Shown here in pieces: positions 47,605 through 61,181 of a DNA stretch of 64,000 nt. Below the pieces are notes generated by a model that was not told where the DNA came from, ran no database searches, and was given only the letters and a program-made list of their open reading frames with translations. This DNA is from Cocos nucifera (taxonomy: Eukaryota > Streptophyta > Magnoliopsida > Arecales > Arecaceae). The position numbers were made by a program, and so were the translations under genes. Numbering within the stretch: the first letter of the stretch is position 1; each line of letters begins with the position of its first letter. The stretch is from contig QRFJ01002116.1 in the NCBI GenBank assembly GCA_006176705.1, positions 62,001-126,000 of the forward strand, in the 5' to 3' direction.

Positions 47605-48294
47605 TTAAGAAATACTCCTTAGATTAGGTAGGATAGTACTTACCTTAAGTATTAGAAAAATTTAAAAAATAAAAGTAAAAAGAAGGCTCAGATTCATTAT
47701 TTAATCATGCATTGCAATGTTACTTTCAATATCCGCTATAACTAAATAAAATCTACTGCAAATGGTTGTCCACTAAATAGTCGTCGGCCATCTAAGATCA
47801 TCTTACCATTCAAAATTATTAAAATATTTATAAAAAAAGAAAAAAAATAAAAAAAACTCATATTACCGAAATCATACTAAGAATTAACCATTTTTCATCC
47901 AAAATCATCATAGCCTCTCTATAAAGAAAAAACTAATTTTTTAAAATAAAATATTATAAAAATAAAAAAAATGATATAAGATAAGTCAACTTGAAGGTTT
48001 ATTAGCCTAATTGAATATATATATACACATAATATTTTTATTATTATTAAATTTAATAATTTAAAATGTAATATTAAGTTATGAATATACTTTAATTTAT
48101 AAATATAATAATAAATAATATATAAATAATATAATAACTTTAATATTATATTTATTAAGCATCAAAAATCATATTAATTAACATGCTAGTAATCCAAGTC
48201 ATATAATACATATGCTTAGAAAAATAAATCAATAAAAAATTCAAAAAATATAAATCAATAAATAACTTAATAAATAAACAATAATAATAGTGAG
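47605..48294. other. AT-rich interval, no gene seen
   Basis: It has many A/T runs and TA-rich microsatellite-like stretches (for example near 48018-48045). No domain, LTR or PBS is recognised. Confidence 0.5.
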
Positions 48295-48870
48295 GCAAAA
48301 GGGTACCAGTGGAGGTGGTCGATGGTGGGATGGGGCCAAAGTTAGTCATGGGGCCAGGCGCAGGGCCAAAGGGGACCGGTAGTGAGGCAGGCCAGTGGTG
48401 GGGCACAGCCAAAAGGGGCAACGAGGCGAGGCATAGGGCTGGGGCCGAGGGAGGTAGGGGCAAAGGGGGTCAACAATGGGATAGGTCGGTGGCAGAAAGG
48501 GACACGCTAGGATCGAGGGAGGTAGGGCCAATGGTAGTGCTAGAGGGAATTCTAAAACTTCGAAGGGGGCGGTGGGGCTGAGTGAGGGGGTGGCAATGGA
48601 TGGAGGGAGCTGGCATGGGGTTGAGGGAGGGAGGAAGCCAAAGGAGGGGCAGAGGGAGTCAAAGCCAACAATGAGGCTAAGGGAGTGGGTGGTGGTGGGC
48701 TGGCTGGTGTGAGGTGGTAGCTAGGGCATAGGTAGCCAAGATGAGAAGAAAGAGAGAGGGAGGTAGGTGGGGAGGTGGCCAGTGGAGGAGTAGGTCGATA
48801 GCAGGGCGGATAGCAAGGGATCGGGTAGAGAGAAGAGAGAGAGTGGAGGTTAGAAAGATGAAAAATCGAT
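48295..48870 (+). other. G-skewed, purine-rich block
   Basis: About 575 bases have the G far in excess of C on the plus strand, set in AT-rich DNA. GGGGG-type runs near 48563-48592 could form a G-quadruplex. Overlapping open frames exist on both strands, but they are low-complexity (Gly/Arg or Pro/Leu rich) and match no family I know. Confidence 0.6.
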
Positions 48871-48938
48871 GCACAATGAAATGTTATGCTAGATCTATGG
48901 TAGTAGTTTTTGAAATTGCTGCCATAGGCCTATTATAG

Positions 48939-51208
48939 TGAAGGAAAATCCTGATTTTCCGATCCAGGTTTGTTCAGATCTGATCAGATCAAGAGATATA
49001 TTTCAAAAATTTTTTCTTTGATCTATATCAGATCTGAGATATTTCAGATCTGATTAATATTATTTTAATAAATAAAATAAATAAAGATAAATTAAATCAA
49101 ATTTAATTTACCTGATTTGGGTAATCCTATTATCCTGTTGATGATCCTATATGCAGCAGAAGGTTCTGGATCTAGCCACGCAAGCGCCTGGCCTCTATCG
49201 GTATCCACTCGGATTGGATATGGAGATCCTCTTCTTCTCTATCACATCTCCAAAAATCAGATCTAGAGGATCTTCAAAACTCCTTTTGAAGATCAGCAGT
49301 CGTCCTTTGCAGCAGCGCAGCCTTCTTGCTTTTGATCGCCTTTCTCTTGCTTGAATCGCACCAACAAAAATCCAAAACTCCTTTTGGACGTGGAGAGCAA
49401 GGGGAGAAGGTGGTTTGGCATGGAGAAGGAGGAGAGAGGCAGCCTAGGGGCATGGAGAATTGTGATTCAATCATCTCATCACAATTTGAGTTGGGCACAG
49501 GGTCTTATTTATAGACTGACTGTGATCCAACTTCTCTTCTTCCCAACCAATCACAACCCTTTGTGAAATCAGATCTAAATCTGATTGGTGGGAATAGAGT
49601 CCCCTGGATTCCTCCTTAGAGGGTGCCTAAGACCAGTCAAAGTTGGTTCTTAGAAGAACTCTAATTGGAATCCAAAAAGGAGATGGAGTCCTTGTCCAAC
49701 AAGGACTCCTAGGCGCCTCCAACTTGGGCACACGCCTAGGGTGGCGTGCACCCTTCTCCTTGCCAGGTTCTGGTAGGGGGACAAGCCCCCACCAGCTCTC
49801 CAATAGGAACGTGACATGTGGTCAAAAGTCAAAGTGTCAATGGTCAACGTTTGACCAGTCAAAGGTAGACTTTTGACCAAAGTCAAAGACCAAGAAATGG
49901 CAGGTGACCAAAAATGGCAGGTAATGTCTTACAAAATAAGACAACCTTTTCTGACTTGGACATCCTCCAGTCAGACCATATGAAGGCCTCTAATTGAGCA
50001 CAAACTACTTTGGCTCAGATAGGACAACTTATTTATGATAGCAAAAGAAGAACATTAGGTTCAATCGAGTGCTAGCACGATTTTCTTGAACCTAATTGAA
50101 TCTCATTCAGATCAATTGAACTAGATCAGTTTAATTGATGATCACCAGATTCAAACCCTTGTTTGTGTGGCCTAGTTAGGTTTAGTTCTGTATGGTAATG
50201 GGATATGTCATGATCTCCATCATCGACATCATCGAAACTCCTTTCGATGGATCAGAACTCTTCTGATTCGAACAGCTAGAATGATCGATCATCTAAATCA
50301 TTCTAATTGCTCCCAAAATCCACTAGTGACACCTAGCAGTATATGGTGGCAACCCATCAGAGCTGAATGCGAACCTCTTGGTGCAGATACCTGTGTGATT
50401 AAGTCCTTCTATCTTTAGCCCCGATCAGATTAGGGTTAAGGTAAACTCGTCAAACCCTAGTTTCTGTCATATGATGTAATCGTTCGATTCGAGTCCAATG
50501 TGAAAATCTAAATAGAAACTCTTTCTATTATTTCACTCTGCCATGGCCATGGATTTTAGGACTTGATTCTCATGATCATCATAGGGCTGCTCCTCTACCA
50601 CCGAGGTAGATAGATTCCATCTTGATGCCATCCAGTTCCTACAATGAACATGCTATAGCCAACATACACCTCAGGGTTCCATATGGCTAGGAGACCGAGT
50701 AATGGTGTAGTCAAACTATAACACCCTCAAGGTGAACTACCGATGCACCTCAGGTCAAAGAACCAGACACACTACTGCAGCATCGAGTCAGTCATTGACG
50801 AGAAGGTAGACTCCTTAATGACTACTCGAGGTGGTCACGCTCAGTGCCCTCGTTCTCTAACGAGTACCTACACTCTCGCTCCGGTGTCTCCACATCGTAG
50901 ACTCAAGACTCATCTACTAAAGAGAAGAGATTGTACACCAACCTTTCGGATCAATCACCATCCTCGTGATGATCCTATGGTCAGGAGCAATTATGAGTTA
51001 ATAATGATTATTCATGTCTTAAATTTTCAACTCTTGAAAATATGAATTATCATTGCCATTAACTCAAAGGATGTATCACAGACACTAAATACACATATGT
51101 GATAGAAAATAACCCATTTATTGATTTTAGTCAAAATTATAATTTTGCCCCTAAAAGTGTATTACAAGTGTCAGCCAATTCTGACTTCTAGGGCACATAT
51201 ATCTAACA
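48939..51208 (-). repeat. Family-B solo LTR, copy 3
   Basis: It is 2270 bp with a perfect TSD TATAG (48934-48938 and 51209-51213) and no PBS or PPT on either side. It is very similar to copies 1 and 5. The W-box cluster is at about 49821-49888 and the TATA box at 49503-49514 (minus). Confidence 0.92.
49821..49888. promoter_or_regulatory. W-box cluster in family-B LTR copy 3
   Basis: This is the same array of TTGAC/GTCAA cores as in copy 1, with one core changed (GGTAGAC in place of GGTCAAC). Confidence 0.6.
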
Positions 51209-51310
51209 TATAGTAGTTGGCAAAAACCACTATTATAGGTTCTATAGTAGCAGTTATCAACCACCACAATAGAATCTATAGCAGCGATTTTTGCCAACCA
51301 TTGCTATAGA

Positions 51311-52310
51311 TGCAAATATGAATTTTTTATTTTTTTTGAATATAATATAATTTTAAAATTTAAAGCTCATCTTCACTATTCATTATCTAAATAATTATCG
51401 TTAGAGTATTATCATAAAAGACTATCTCGATCCGATAGCCCTAGTTATGTCAATTAATAAAATTTGATTTTAATAACCATGAATGACCATATGATAATCT
51501 GATAGATGAAGACCATCGATTGATTCAAAAACTTATAGAGATGATCTCGATGATGTTTGTAGCATACTATCAAAATATGATTTTAATCATACATCATTAT
51601 TATGGTTAATCTAGCATTGGATGATTTTGGCCGCTAGATGAAAAATGTATGATCAAAAGGCCAAACAGTATTCCGATTAATAGATGATTTTTTAGATAAT
51701 TGATCTTTACTACTAATTTAATTTTTTGTTTGGTAGTGATTGCAAAATTCAAACCATGTCTATATGAACTATCCATTTTAAACATATCTTATAAAAATAC
51801 AAGCATAATTATATAAGGCCTTTAAGAACAAGTACCAGGAGACATATAGTTTTGGATCATTCATATATACATGGTTTTAATTTTATGATCATAATTATAC
51901 AAATGATCAAAGTAGTATCTAAGATCATTTATCTAAAAAATTACCTCATAATCGAACATAGTTTGGCCTTTTGATCATCATTTTTCATTTAATGCCCAAA
52001 ATCATCCCATGCTAGATTGACCATGATAATGATGCCTGATTAAAGTAAGATTTTGATCATCAAGATCATTATTATAAGTTTTTGGATCAATCGATGGTTT
52101 TTATCTATCATATCATCATGCGATCGTTCATAGTCGTTGAAATCAAATTTTATCGATCAATATAGCTAGGGCTATCAGATGGAGATGGTCTTTTATGATG
52201 ATACTCTAACGATAATATTTTAGATAATGAATGATGAATATGGACTTTAAATTTTAAAATTATACATTATTCAAAAAAATATAAAAAATTCATATTTGCA
52301 TCGATAGAAA
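51311..52310. repeat. Long inverted repeat (arms and loop of the foldback element)
   Basis: The left arm ~51311-51720 and the reverse complement of ~51897-52310 align through most of their length. The loop is about 175 bases. Confidence 0.8.
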
Positions 52311-52361
52311 TGGTTGGCAAAAATTGCTACTATAGATTGGACCTATTGTAGTGATTACATA

Positions 52362-55240
52362 TGTTGGAAAATATGTCCTAAATCTAATCATCTAAGTTGT
52401 AGATGATTGAAACATGTGTATGAATTATCTAATAATAATAGTTATTTATCTTATTCATCATAAAAATTTTATCTTTCTTAAATAAACTCCTAAATTATGA
52501 TGAAGTTCTTAGAACCATAATCAATCGATAAAGAAGGATTTATCGGATGGTTCTTAAATTTTTCATGATCAAATGATAAGTTATTAATAAGAATGATAAC
52601 TTATTGAGCCTAGATCGCTGTATCCATATGCATTGGTGGTCCTCATAACCAAGTAGTATAGAGATACTAGTATGACTTCTAAGTGGGATGTAGGAGTATA
52701 TCTATACTGAACATGATTAATGTAGCACTCTACTATCAAGAGTAGCTAGCTAAGGCCAATGGATATAAGTATCCCTCCAACCTGAGATCACCATGATGAC
52801 TTACAAGCAACTCACTATACTTTGATGCTAGACTACCTGTATTTTTAATATAGGTTCGAAAGGTTTTTGGGTATAGTCAAATACTTATAGAGTCGGTGTG
52901 TGAGTCAAGATGGGATTGACCACTCCTAATTAACTTCAAGAAGAGAATATCTCGCTGTGTTTCAATTTAGCAAAACCTAGGCTGGGTAATCCTTGTGAGT
53001 AGTCACAAGATTTGCAAAATTTTGAAACATAATAGAGTTGACTTGTATGAGTGTTGACAGCTTACTCAAAGTCATCTTGAGCATTATTGATCATAGGAAT
53101 GAATTATACGATAATCATAGGCCAGGGTTCTAAGAATGTTGCTTTACATACATTCGACCTATCCAGACGTCGGGTACCATTGCTAGATGGTCATTTCGAT
53201 TGATGCAAAAATTAATTTTTATGCTAATGGCTTAGGTTCTAAACTATGGGATCACATACATAAGAGATTATAACTTGATCAGATGGTTAATCGGTGATTG
53301 AGAATCATGCTAAGATCAAACTATCAATATGATTGATGTTTGATCTAATGCAAATATTGCAGGAGGATCGATTAGCACTTAGATTATCAATTAGCTCAAT
53401 TTAATGGAGCAATCGCACTAAGATCAAGTCTAATTGAATTAGATTTAATTAAAATTAGTTTGAACTTAATTAAATTAAGTCTAACTAATTTATTGGATAA
53501 GCTAATTGTATGGAAGAACAAGTCCCTATTCGACTAGAACTTGAGTCCACGTAATTTCTAATTTGATTAAAAATTAAATTAAATTTAAATATAATTTAAA
53601 TCTGATTTAATTAGGCTTCTAATTAGATTAGGATAGCCTATTAATTAGGTTGACTCAAATCTAATTGGAATTAGGTACAAAATACTTTCACCTAGTCAAA
53701 CTGCAAGACTCCCAGTTGGACTGGGATTCCACTTCTCCTTTTGCGCCCATTAAGAAGCCATGCCTTTTATATTTTTTGCCATTACCTTTGGTATTTGCAT
53801 GAGTTTTCTCATGCTAATTAGAGTTCCACCGCCCCTATTCCATTGGTTATGGGAATAAGTTTGAATTGGTCAAAACATGGAAAGTTGTTATGTCTTGATA
53901 GAGTTTTAGATTTCTAAAAGTCTTCATTCCTTATGCGCCTAATTTCCCCATGCCATGTTACTTTTGTTCACCCATTTTTGTTTGGCATTTTATGCATGGA
54001 TTTCAGAATTCTCAATGCCATTTTTTTAGGGGAGGCATCCAACTCTTGGATGCCCCCACAATCTCTTCAAATTTGAATCACTAACCACCTTCGTTTGACC
54101 TAGTTTTCCCATAATTGTAGGTGCCACTTTTTTTATTGGTTTTGGGCGTGAGAGGGATATAGATTATTCATGCAAAAATCTAAAGAGAGAGGGATGAAGA
54201 GCATGGGAAGTTGGCATCCAAAGTAGTTGGGCATGGAAGCTCCTTCTGAACATCAAGTTGTTGATGTAATGGTGAAAGAAAAGTAAGAGAAGAATGTCTT
54301 TCCTTAGATTTTCTTTCAAGAAATTTTTCTTCCTAGTTTTTGTAAGATTTTTTGATAGGAAAAATTAGAGAGGAAGAGCAGAGGGGCATGGGGATTTGGA
54401 GCTCCAAGGTTGTTGGGGCATTTAACTTCATTAGGACATCAATGATTGATGTCCTGATGAACACAAAGGAAGAGAAGAAGGTCTTCTCTTTAGGGTTCAT
54501 TCTAGAGCTTCTTTCTTCTAAATCTCTTATGAGTTTTATCCCATGAAAATCAGTGAAAAGAGTTGTGAGAAAGCCATGAGGAGAGAGTCTCCTCATGTTG
54601 GGGTGCAAGTTCTTCTTTAGGACAAAGCTAGGGTTTGTCCTGGTGAAAGAAGAATTGTAGAGAAGAAAAGGTTCTTCTCTAATTTTAATGTTTTCTTCTG
54701 ATCTAATTTTTGAGAAAAATAAGAGACAAGAGTCTCTTCTTCCTCCTCCTTATTCTTCATCTCTTGGAGTGTTCAAGAGATCTAAAGAATTTCTTTTAGA
54801 TCGACCATCAGGAGGGATCTGCGAGAAGCTAGCACTTCGAGCAGATCTTCATTCGATGAACCTTCGACCAGAGTTATGATCTCATGTGGATTATCTATAG
54901 AGATCGGATGTGTGTGTGGCTCCAAGGGCAACAATGGGACTCATTCACGGTGTTCTCAACCCGCATGAAAGTAAGAGATCTGATCTCTTCTCTTACCTAG
55001 ATATGATCTAGGGTTTATATCTAGAACTATTCTAGATCTAGGGTATTGATTTGATCAACACCAAAATATTTATTTTTTGATTTATGTATGCATTATAACA
55101 TGTTATAGATCCTAAATGTAGAGTTTAGTAATTAGATTAGATACTATTGTAGATTAAATAGTTTAATCTACATCTTTCACTATATTTTATTTCGAAAATA
55201 ATTTAAAATTCAAGCATAAAACCCTGCATATTTTTCATCA
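52362..55240 (+). repeat. Family-A solo LTR, copy A3
   Basis: It is 2879 bp with a perfect TSD ACATA (52357-52361 and 55241-55245). It starts TGTTGGAAAATATG and ends CATATTTTTCATCA, which are near-complementary ends. It has no PBS and is the best-preserved copy of LTR A in the window. Dyads are at 54248-54268, 54433-54453 and 54619-54641. Confidence 0.92.
54248..54641 (+). repeat. Three dyads at ~185-base spacing in LTR A3
   Basis: The arms are AACATCA / TGATGTA, GGACATCAAT / ATTGATGTCC and AGGACAAA / TTTGTCCT. The third differs from the other two on both arms, yet pairing is retained. Confidence 0.62.
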
Positions 55241-55610
55241 ACATATAACTACTAGTATAGGTCCATTATATGGCAACGATTCTATATAACTAGAATCTCA
55301 ACCATAGATTCTCCACATATAGTGATGGTTGACTAACCACTTTAATAAATCAAATCTTTGATAGCAGTTAATTATAATCGCTGCTATAGATTTTACCTAA
55401 TGCAACAATTATACCTAACTGATGCTATATATTTTATCTATAGCAGCGATTTTATGTAACCGCTGGCATAGAATGACCTATGGCAGTGGTTTTGCATAAT
55501 CGCTATAATAAGTCTTATCTATGGATAGTGGTTAAGTATAATCGCTATCTTAGATCCTATGGCAGCGGTTTTTAAAACTACTGCAATAGTATGTGCTACC
55601 GTAGTCCCAT

Positions 55611-56991
55611 TCTATAGTATAAAGGTAGCATATATGGAAGAGAAAAAGGAAAAGACTTTTAGAGCTACACGACACCTACTAGCTTTTGAGTCATCATCAA
55701 TGCACATGAGTCAATGTTGGGCTCACCTAGCTTCAATTGTGTTGCTGAAACATTCAAGTCAACATGATCTTCAGATGATTCAATTCGGTCCATGTTTGAC
55801 TTGAAAGTTGCTTCACCAAGCTCCAGCCCTCCAATTCTTGACTAACGGTCCCTATACCCTCCAGCCAACAAGAGTACTAGAAGACAACTCCTAGCAAGAA
55901 GATGGTTCTTTCATAGGTGGGTGTGAAGGAGAGAGGGAATTAGTGCATGATTGTGAACCGGCAGCCCGTATGTTTATTCTCCCTGAGTGGGAAGGGGAAT
56001 GGAGAGCCTGTTAAACAACCTAAAATCAATAATTATCTTCTATAGGACATTTGAATTTCTGCAAAATAGGAGAAGATTCTTAAACTTGATCTAGGCTTTA
56101 TGTGGTAGCCTATGGTCTTATTCCCAATGGTGAATTGACCATGGTGTGACTCGGATGGAGAAGTGTTTAGTTTTGATCTCCACTCTCCTTTGAGACCTCT
56201 TTGCAATTCAGGATATCAATAAGGAATCAATTGTGATTGAAGTGCTTAGGTCCTAGTCATAGCCCAATAGAAGAGATTGGAGGCTATATGCCAATTGGTT
56301 GCTGGAGATTTGCCTGTTATTGAAGGTGAAGCCCTCAATAATGCCAAAGTAGAGGGCTTGTAGAACTGATCTCTTGTCCCACCATCGATAGGGTGGAAGG
56401 CAAGGAGCTTACTTGGCCTTCCTCTAACCTCCATACCTCTTCAGCGGTTCTATGTCATTGGAGATTTGTAGGTTCTAGATGAGTGCCCGATCCCTCAAAG
56501 CAAATCATGGAATTTCAGTACTCTTTTATGAGGTGACTTGTATCTCCACACTTGAAGCAAGTTGCATTCTTAAATAGAGAGGTGGGGTCGATAGCTAGGG
56601 ACTTAGTGCGTGAGGTAGAAAAGTACGAGCTAGGATTTCAAATAGGGGAGATGGAGAGATTGGATGACTTCAAATTCTAAGGTGTACCTATAGTGGTGAG
56701 GACAAAGGGTTAAATGACTTCTTGAAGGAGTAATCAAATATGAATATAGAAACACACAATATTTATAGCCAAGAATCTCTTTGGAAAGCAAAGGAAGTTG
56801 GGGCTTCTAAATATGAGACTCCAAATTCATGTGGGTCCTCTTGCTTCCATGGGCTAGCCACATCACGTCAAGCAAAGTGCCTATTCATGAATCCTAGGAG
56901 GTTGGCATTTGCCCCCGTGGCTATGCTCGATTAGTTGGAAGTAGTGAGGTAGTGATGACTAGGAGCCCTTATCTACCTCGAACCCAAGCTC
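55611..56991. other. Interval without a supported gene
   Basis: No LTR, PBS or pol motif was found. Around 56470-56560 on the minus strand, a C-F-K-C-x4-H pattern followed by a damaged second knuckle resembles zinc knuckles of plant LINE gag-like proteins. No other LINE motif supports this. Confidence 0.35.
56470..56560 (-). pseudogene. Possible zinc-knuckle remnant, LINE gag-like (weak)
   Basis: Read on the minus strand from 56559: Cys-Phe-Lys-Cys, then His four residues later. The last Cys of the knuckle is replaced by Tyr. A second pattern, C-F-E-G-x3-H, follows after about a dozen residues. The spacing matches the paired knuckles of plant LINE ORF1-type proteins, but the match is short and damaged, so chance is a real alternative. 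Confidence 0.25.
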
Positions 56992-59261
56992 TGTTAGATG
57001 TGTATCCTAGAAGCCAGATTGGTTGACACTTGTAATACACTTCTAAAGATAATTTTATAATTTTAACTATAAATTAATAAATAAATTATTTTTTATCATA
57101 GTGTATATTTAAAGTATCTGTGATACATCCTTTGAGTTAATGGTAATGATAATTCATATTTTCAAGAGTTAAAAATTTGAGACATGAATTTTCATAATTA
57201 ACTCATAAACAGCTTCCGACCGTAGGATCATCATGAGAATGGTGATCGATCTAGAAGATTGGTATACGATCGCTTTTCTAGGATAGATGTATCTTAAGTC
57301 TATGGTGTGGAGACACCAGAGCGAGAGTATAGATACTCATTAGAGAATGAGGGCACTGAGTGTGACCACCTCGAGCAATCATAAGAAAGTCTACCTTCTT
57401 GTCGATGACTGGCTTGATGTTGCAGTGGTGTATCTGGTTCTTTGATCTGAGGTGCATCGATAGTTCATCTTGAGGGCTTTAAAGTTTGACTATACCATAA
57501 CTCGATCTCCTAGTCATTTGAAATCCTGAGGTGTATGTTGGCTATAGCATATTCATTGTAGAAATTGGATTGCACCAATAGGAGATCTATCTACCTCAAT
57601 AGATGAGGAGCAGCCCTATGATAATCATGAGATTGAATCCTTTAGCCCATGGCCATGGCAGAGTGAAGATGATAGAAATAGTTTCTATTAGGATTTTACA
57701 TTGGATTCAAATCGAATGATTAATTCATATGATGGATGTTGGCTTTGATGAGTTCACCTTAACCCTAATCCAATCGGAAGCTCAGGATAGAAGAACCCAA
57801 TTACACAGGTAACTGCACCAAGAGGTTCGCTTTCAATTCTGATGGATTGCCACCATATATTACTAGATGTCATTGGTGGATTTTAGAAGTAATTAAAATG
57901 ATTTTGATGATCGATCATTCTAATTATATGAATCAGAAAAGTTCTGGTCCATCGAAAGGTGTTTCGATGATGTTAATGATGGAGATCACGACATGTCTCA
58001 TTACCATATAGAATTGAATCTAACTAGATCACACAAATAAGAATTTGGATCTGGATATTATCAATTGAGCTAACCCAGTTCGATTGATTTGGATTAGATC
58101 CAATCAGGTTCAAGGTAATCATGCTAGCACAAGATTGAGCGTGACTTTCTCCTTCTATAATCTTTTTGATTCATCTTAACTGAATCAAATTTAATTTAAC
58201 TCATTCCTGTATCTTGAATGGGTTTATTTTCATCTGACTGGAACCTATCCAAGCTAGATTAATTATAGAAATTAAATCCATTCATACTGCAAATGGACTA
58301 GGGTCAAAAGTTGACCTATTTAAGAGGATTGATGGTCAATTGATCAGATGCTTCTATAAAACTTTTTAAAAAAATTTTTGATCTAATTTTTAGATATGTG
58401 ATAGGGCTCGAGTCATGCTATGGGTGTGCCAAATTTCATGATTTATGGTAGAGTTTTGACTAAGTTTTGATAGAGTTTGATTTGGATCAAACTCTTAAGG
58501 AAAGAGTCCTAGGCGCAATGGACTATTCCTTATCTACTCATGTCACCCACTTTCTGAATCAATTTTTGAGAAAAAACTAGATGACATTTGGTGGCTTTTC
58601 GTGGAGAATAATCTCTAGAGTCTCTTTGATCAAATAATAAGTGATTTGGTCAAAGAAAAACTCTAGATGGTGTTGGGTTTGAGAAACCTTTCTCATGCCA
58701 TTGTGATGTGTCGCACAAAATATATTTTCCATGCCCAAAGGAGCCAGCTCTCAGATATCCCACACCCCTTCTATTCTCTCTCTCCCTCTCTTCTATAAGC
58801 CTAAAAGTTTAGGCATAAATCTGAGTTGAAGGTCCAAGATTTTTGGCAAAAGATTCAGGATCTACACGATGGTATTCATGAGATGGACAAGCAGCTTTCT
58901 CAAATTATTTTGAAGGTTCTTCAAATCAAATTTAATTTTGATATTAAAAAAAAAAGATTCATGAGGAGAAGATGTCTAGATCCTACCTAAGTGGACATTG
59001 GTAGAGGCCAGGCGTGTGCGTGGCTCCTTCCAGAACCTCAGGACAGATCAGAATCATCGTAGGATAATCTGATTTCCCAAAATAAGGTATGAAATTAAAT
59101 TAGATTTAATTTTCTTTTTGATTTTTAATATTAGATCTTTAAGATTAGATTTGAGATGTCTAATATTTGATTAAGATCATAGGAAATTTTTTTTAAAATA
59201 TTCCTTCAGATCCAATCAGATCTGAACGATCCTATGCAAGAAAAATAGGATTTTTTCTTTA
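56992..59261 (+). repeat. Family-B LTR copy 4 (5' LTR)
   Basis: It is 2270 bp, starting TGTTAGATGTG and ending in TTCTTTA directly before a PBS. It is more diverged than copies 1, 3 and 5. Only part of the W-box array is recognisable (GGTCAAAAGTTGACC at about 58303-58317). The left flank is AGCTC. Confidence 0.85.
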
Positions 59262-59263
59262 AC

Positions 59264-59275
59264 TGGTATCAGACC
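59264..59275 (+). other. Primer-binding site of the family-B element
   Basis: TGGTATCAGACC is one base from TGGTATCAGAGC and two bases after the LTR end. Confidence 0.8.
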
Positions 59276-61181
59276 TATGTTGGCAGTTCATTAGATCTAT
59301 TTTAGATCTGATTTAAGTTTTATTTATGATCTAATATTGAAGGATTTCAGATGTCACATCAGATGTGAGTAGATCTAAAATCAAAAAATTAAAAATTAAA
59401 TCATTTAGATCTAATATGTATGAGATGCATGACTAGACAAGGTATAGAATAGTTCTGTGTAGTTTAGTATGATCATGTATTTAATTTGATTAAATATAAT
59501 TTTAGATCTATTTAATTTTTATTTTTCTAATATTATAATTATTGTAATTATATCTAAAAATAAAAAATAAAATTTTTAATTTTTGATTTATTCATATGAG
59601 ATATGAAAGATTTATTCATATGAGATAAGAAAGATGCAAGCTTAGACTAGTTATAGAATAGTTCTATAAAATACCTAGAATAGTTTTGTTTGATGTGATC
59701 AAATTTAAATTTTATATTTTAGATTAAATACATAATATTTTAGATCTGAAAGCATGCATATTTAATTTAGTTATGATACATGAGATGTATGCAACATATG
59801 TATAAGTTAGATTATTAATTGTATATGCGATATATGATTTAGATCTAACTAGTTTTCTAGTAAGAATTATATTTTTGATTAAGATGTTTTCCTTGGCTAT
59901 CCGATCATAAGAATAAAGTAGAGTTTAAAGGCCCTCATCTTCCATTCGATGGGGTATTCTTATGATATGTAGGGATGCTGCGCATTCGTTCTTAATCAAA
60001 AATTAAAACTTATTTTTCTGTAAAATCCTAGAATCCTAGGATTTTATTACATGTTTTATTTATAAACCCAAAATTTAATTAAGAATTAAGATTATAAAAT
60101 TAATTAGATCTAAATTATAAATTTTTAGATTTAAGACATATTCATAAAATTAGATTCGAGCTTTGGTAGCTCAATTAGGTCTAGCGGTTGATTAAATCGA
60201 ATCAAGAGTTGGTTAGATAGGATCAAAGAAAGCTTAGATTTGACCAGCCTAATAGAATTAATTCTGGATCAAGATCGAATCACATTCAAATGTGGCTCGA
60301 TCAAGTTAAGATCTAATTTGGCTCTGCAGTTCGAACCTGTATTGTAGGATAATCCAATTATTTTTGATTTGATAATTTGGTGTCTAAGATAAGTTTGGCA
60401 GATACGATCGACTGATTTTTAATTGAAAGCTATTCGATTTGAATGCATTCTTATCGAGTTAATGACATATCCATTCCACTGGTCTCACTTCCCTGGCCAT
60501 TTGTGTCGACCTAACTTTGATTCGAGATGGCTAACAATTCGAGCCAACCCATGCCACTAGATTAGTCATAATTGTTATGACTAAGTCAAGTCAAGTTTAA
60601 AGAGACCTAAATTAAATCTTCTTAAAAAAATATTAAGTCTAAGATCTTCCACCATTGTAGATGTATAGGCCCTTCCCGGGGTTGATTGTTCTCGGACTGG
60701 ATACGGTGATTCAGTTGCACTGGAAAGATGCAACCATATCTATTAGGCATTGATGCTATGGGTTAGAGGATAGATTGGGCTCAATATTTTGAATACAGTG
60801 AGGGACCGAATTAGGAATCCAATAAGTGCAAATGATGTGTCTGACTTAACTAAGGAGTGGATCAATATTTCGAACACGATGTGATTCATGAATTAGAGAC
60901 CAAATTTGGGTGCACCATGGTTAGAGAATCATTGTAGAAGAATTGTTCACTCATCGATTGACCCATTATCAACAATTGTTAGGTGAGGTGATGAGCTAGT
61001 TGGTGAGATCACACCATCCACTAGAAATCAATAGTCATGGAGATTTTTGCATCTCTGCCAAGAAAGTATAGGGATCCGAGTAAATAGTGGTAGCCTAATT
61101 TATTTAAAAATCAAACTCCTAAATAAATTGGTTAAGTCTAATTATAAAATCTAACTAGAAACTTTGACTCTCTATAGAAAA
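59276..61181 (+). other. Non-coding leader of the family-B element
   Basis: This is about 1.9 kb without a usable frame. It is the uninterrupted counterpart of the minus-strand pieces 13594-14342 and 14787-15421, which allows those pieces to be ordered. Confidence 0.75.

Larger units (their letters stand above)
48880..55610. mobile_element. Foldback (hairpin-unit) DNA element split by two solo LTRs
   Basis: Without the LTR insertions at 48939-51208 and 52362-55240 this is about 1.6 kb. It has a left array of 35-40 base hairpin units (48880-48938 and 51209-51310), a left arm (51311-51720), a loop, and a right arm (51897-52310) that is the reverse complement of the left. A longer right array of similar units follows (52310-52361 and 55241-55610). 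Units look like CTATGGCAGCGG...CCGCTGCTATAG. The structure resembles subterminal repeats of CACTA-type or foldback transposons; the class is uncertain and no transposase is present. Confidence 0.7.

Noticed and set aside
48155..48463. Pro/Leu-rich minus-strand frame at the edge of the G-rich block
   Set aside because: Low complexity, no family match, half of it in AT-rich DNA; likely chance.
55250..55610. Regularly repeated units that might suggest a CRISPR array
   Set aside because: The units are imperfect hairpins of varying length in plant DNA, with no constant repeat or spacers, and belong to the foldback element.
55559..55804. 81-codon frame starting in the hairpin array
   Set aside because: It begins inside a hairpin unit, lacks any recognised domain and has no supporting context.
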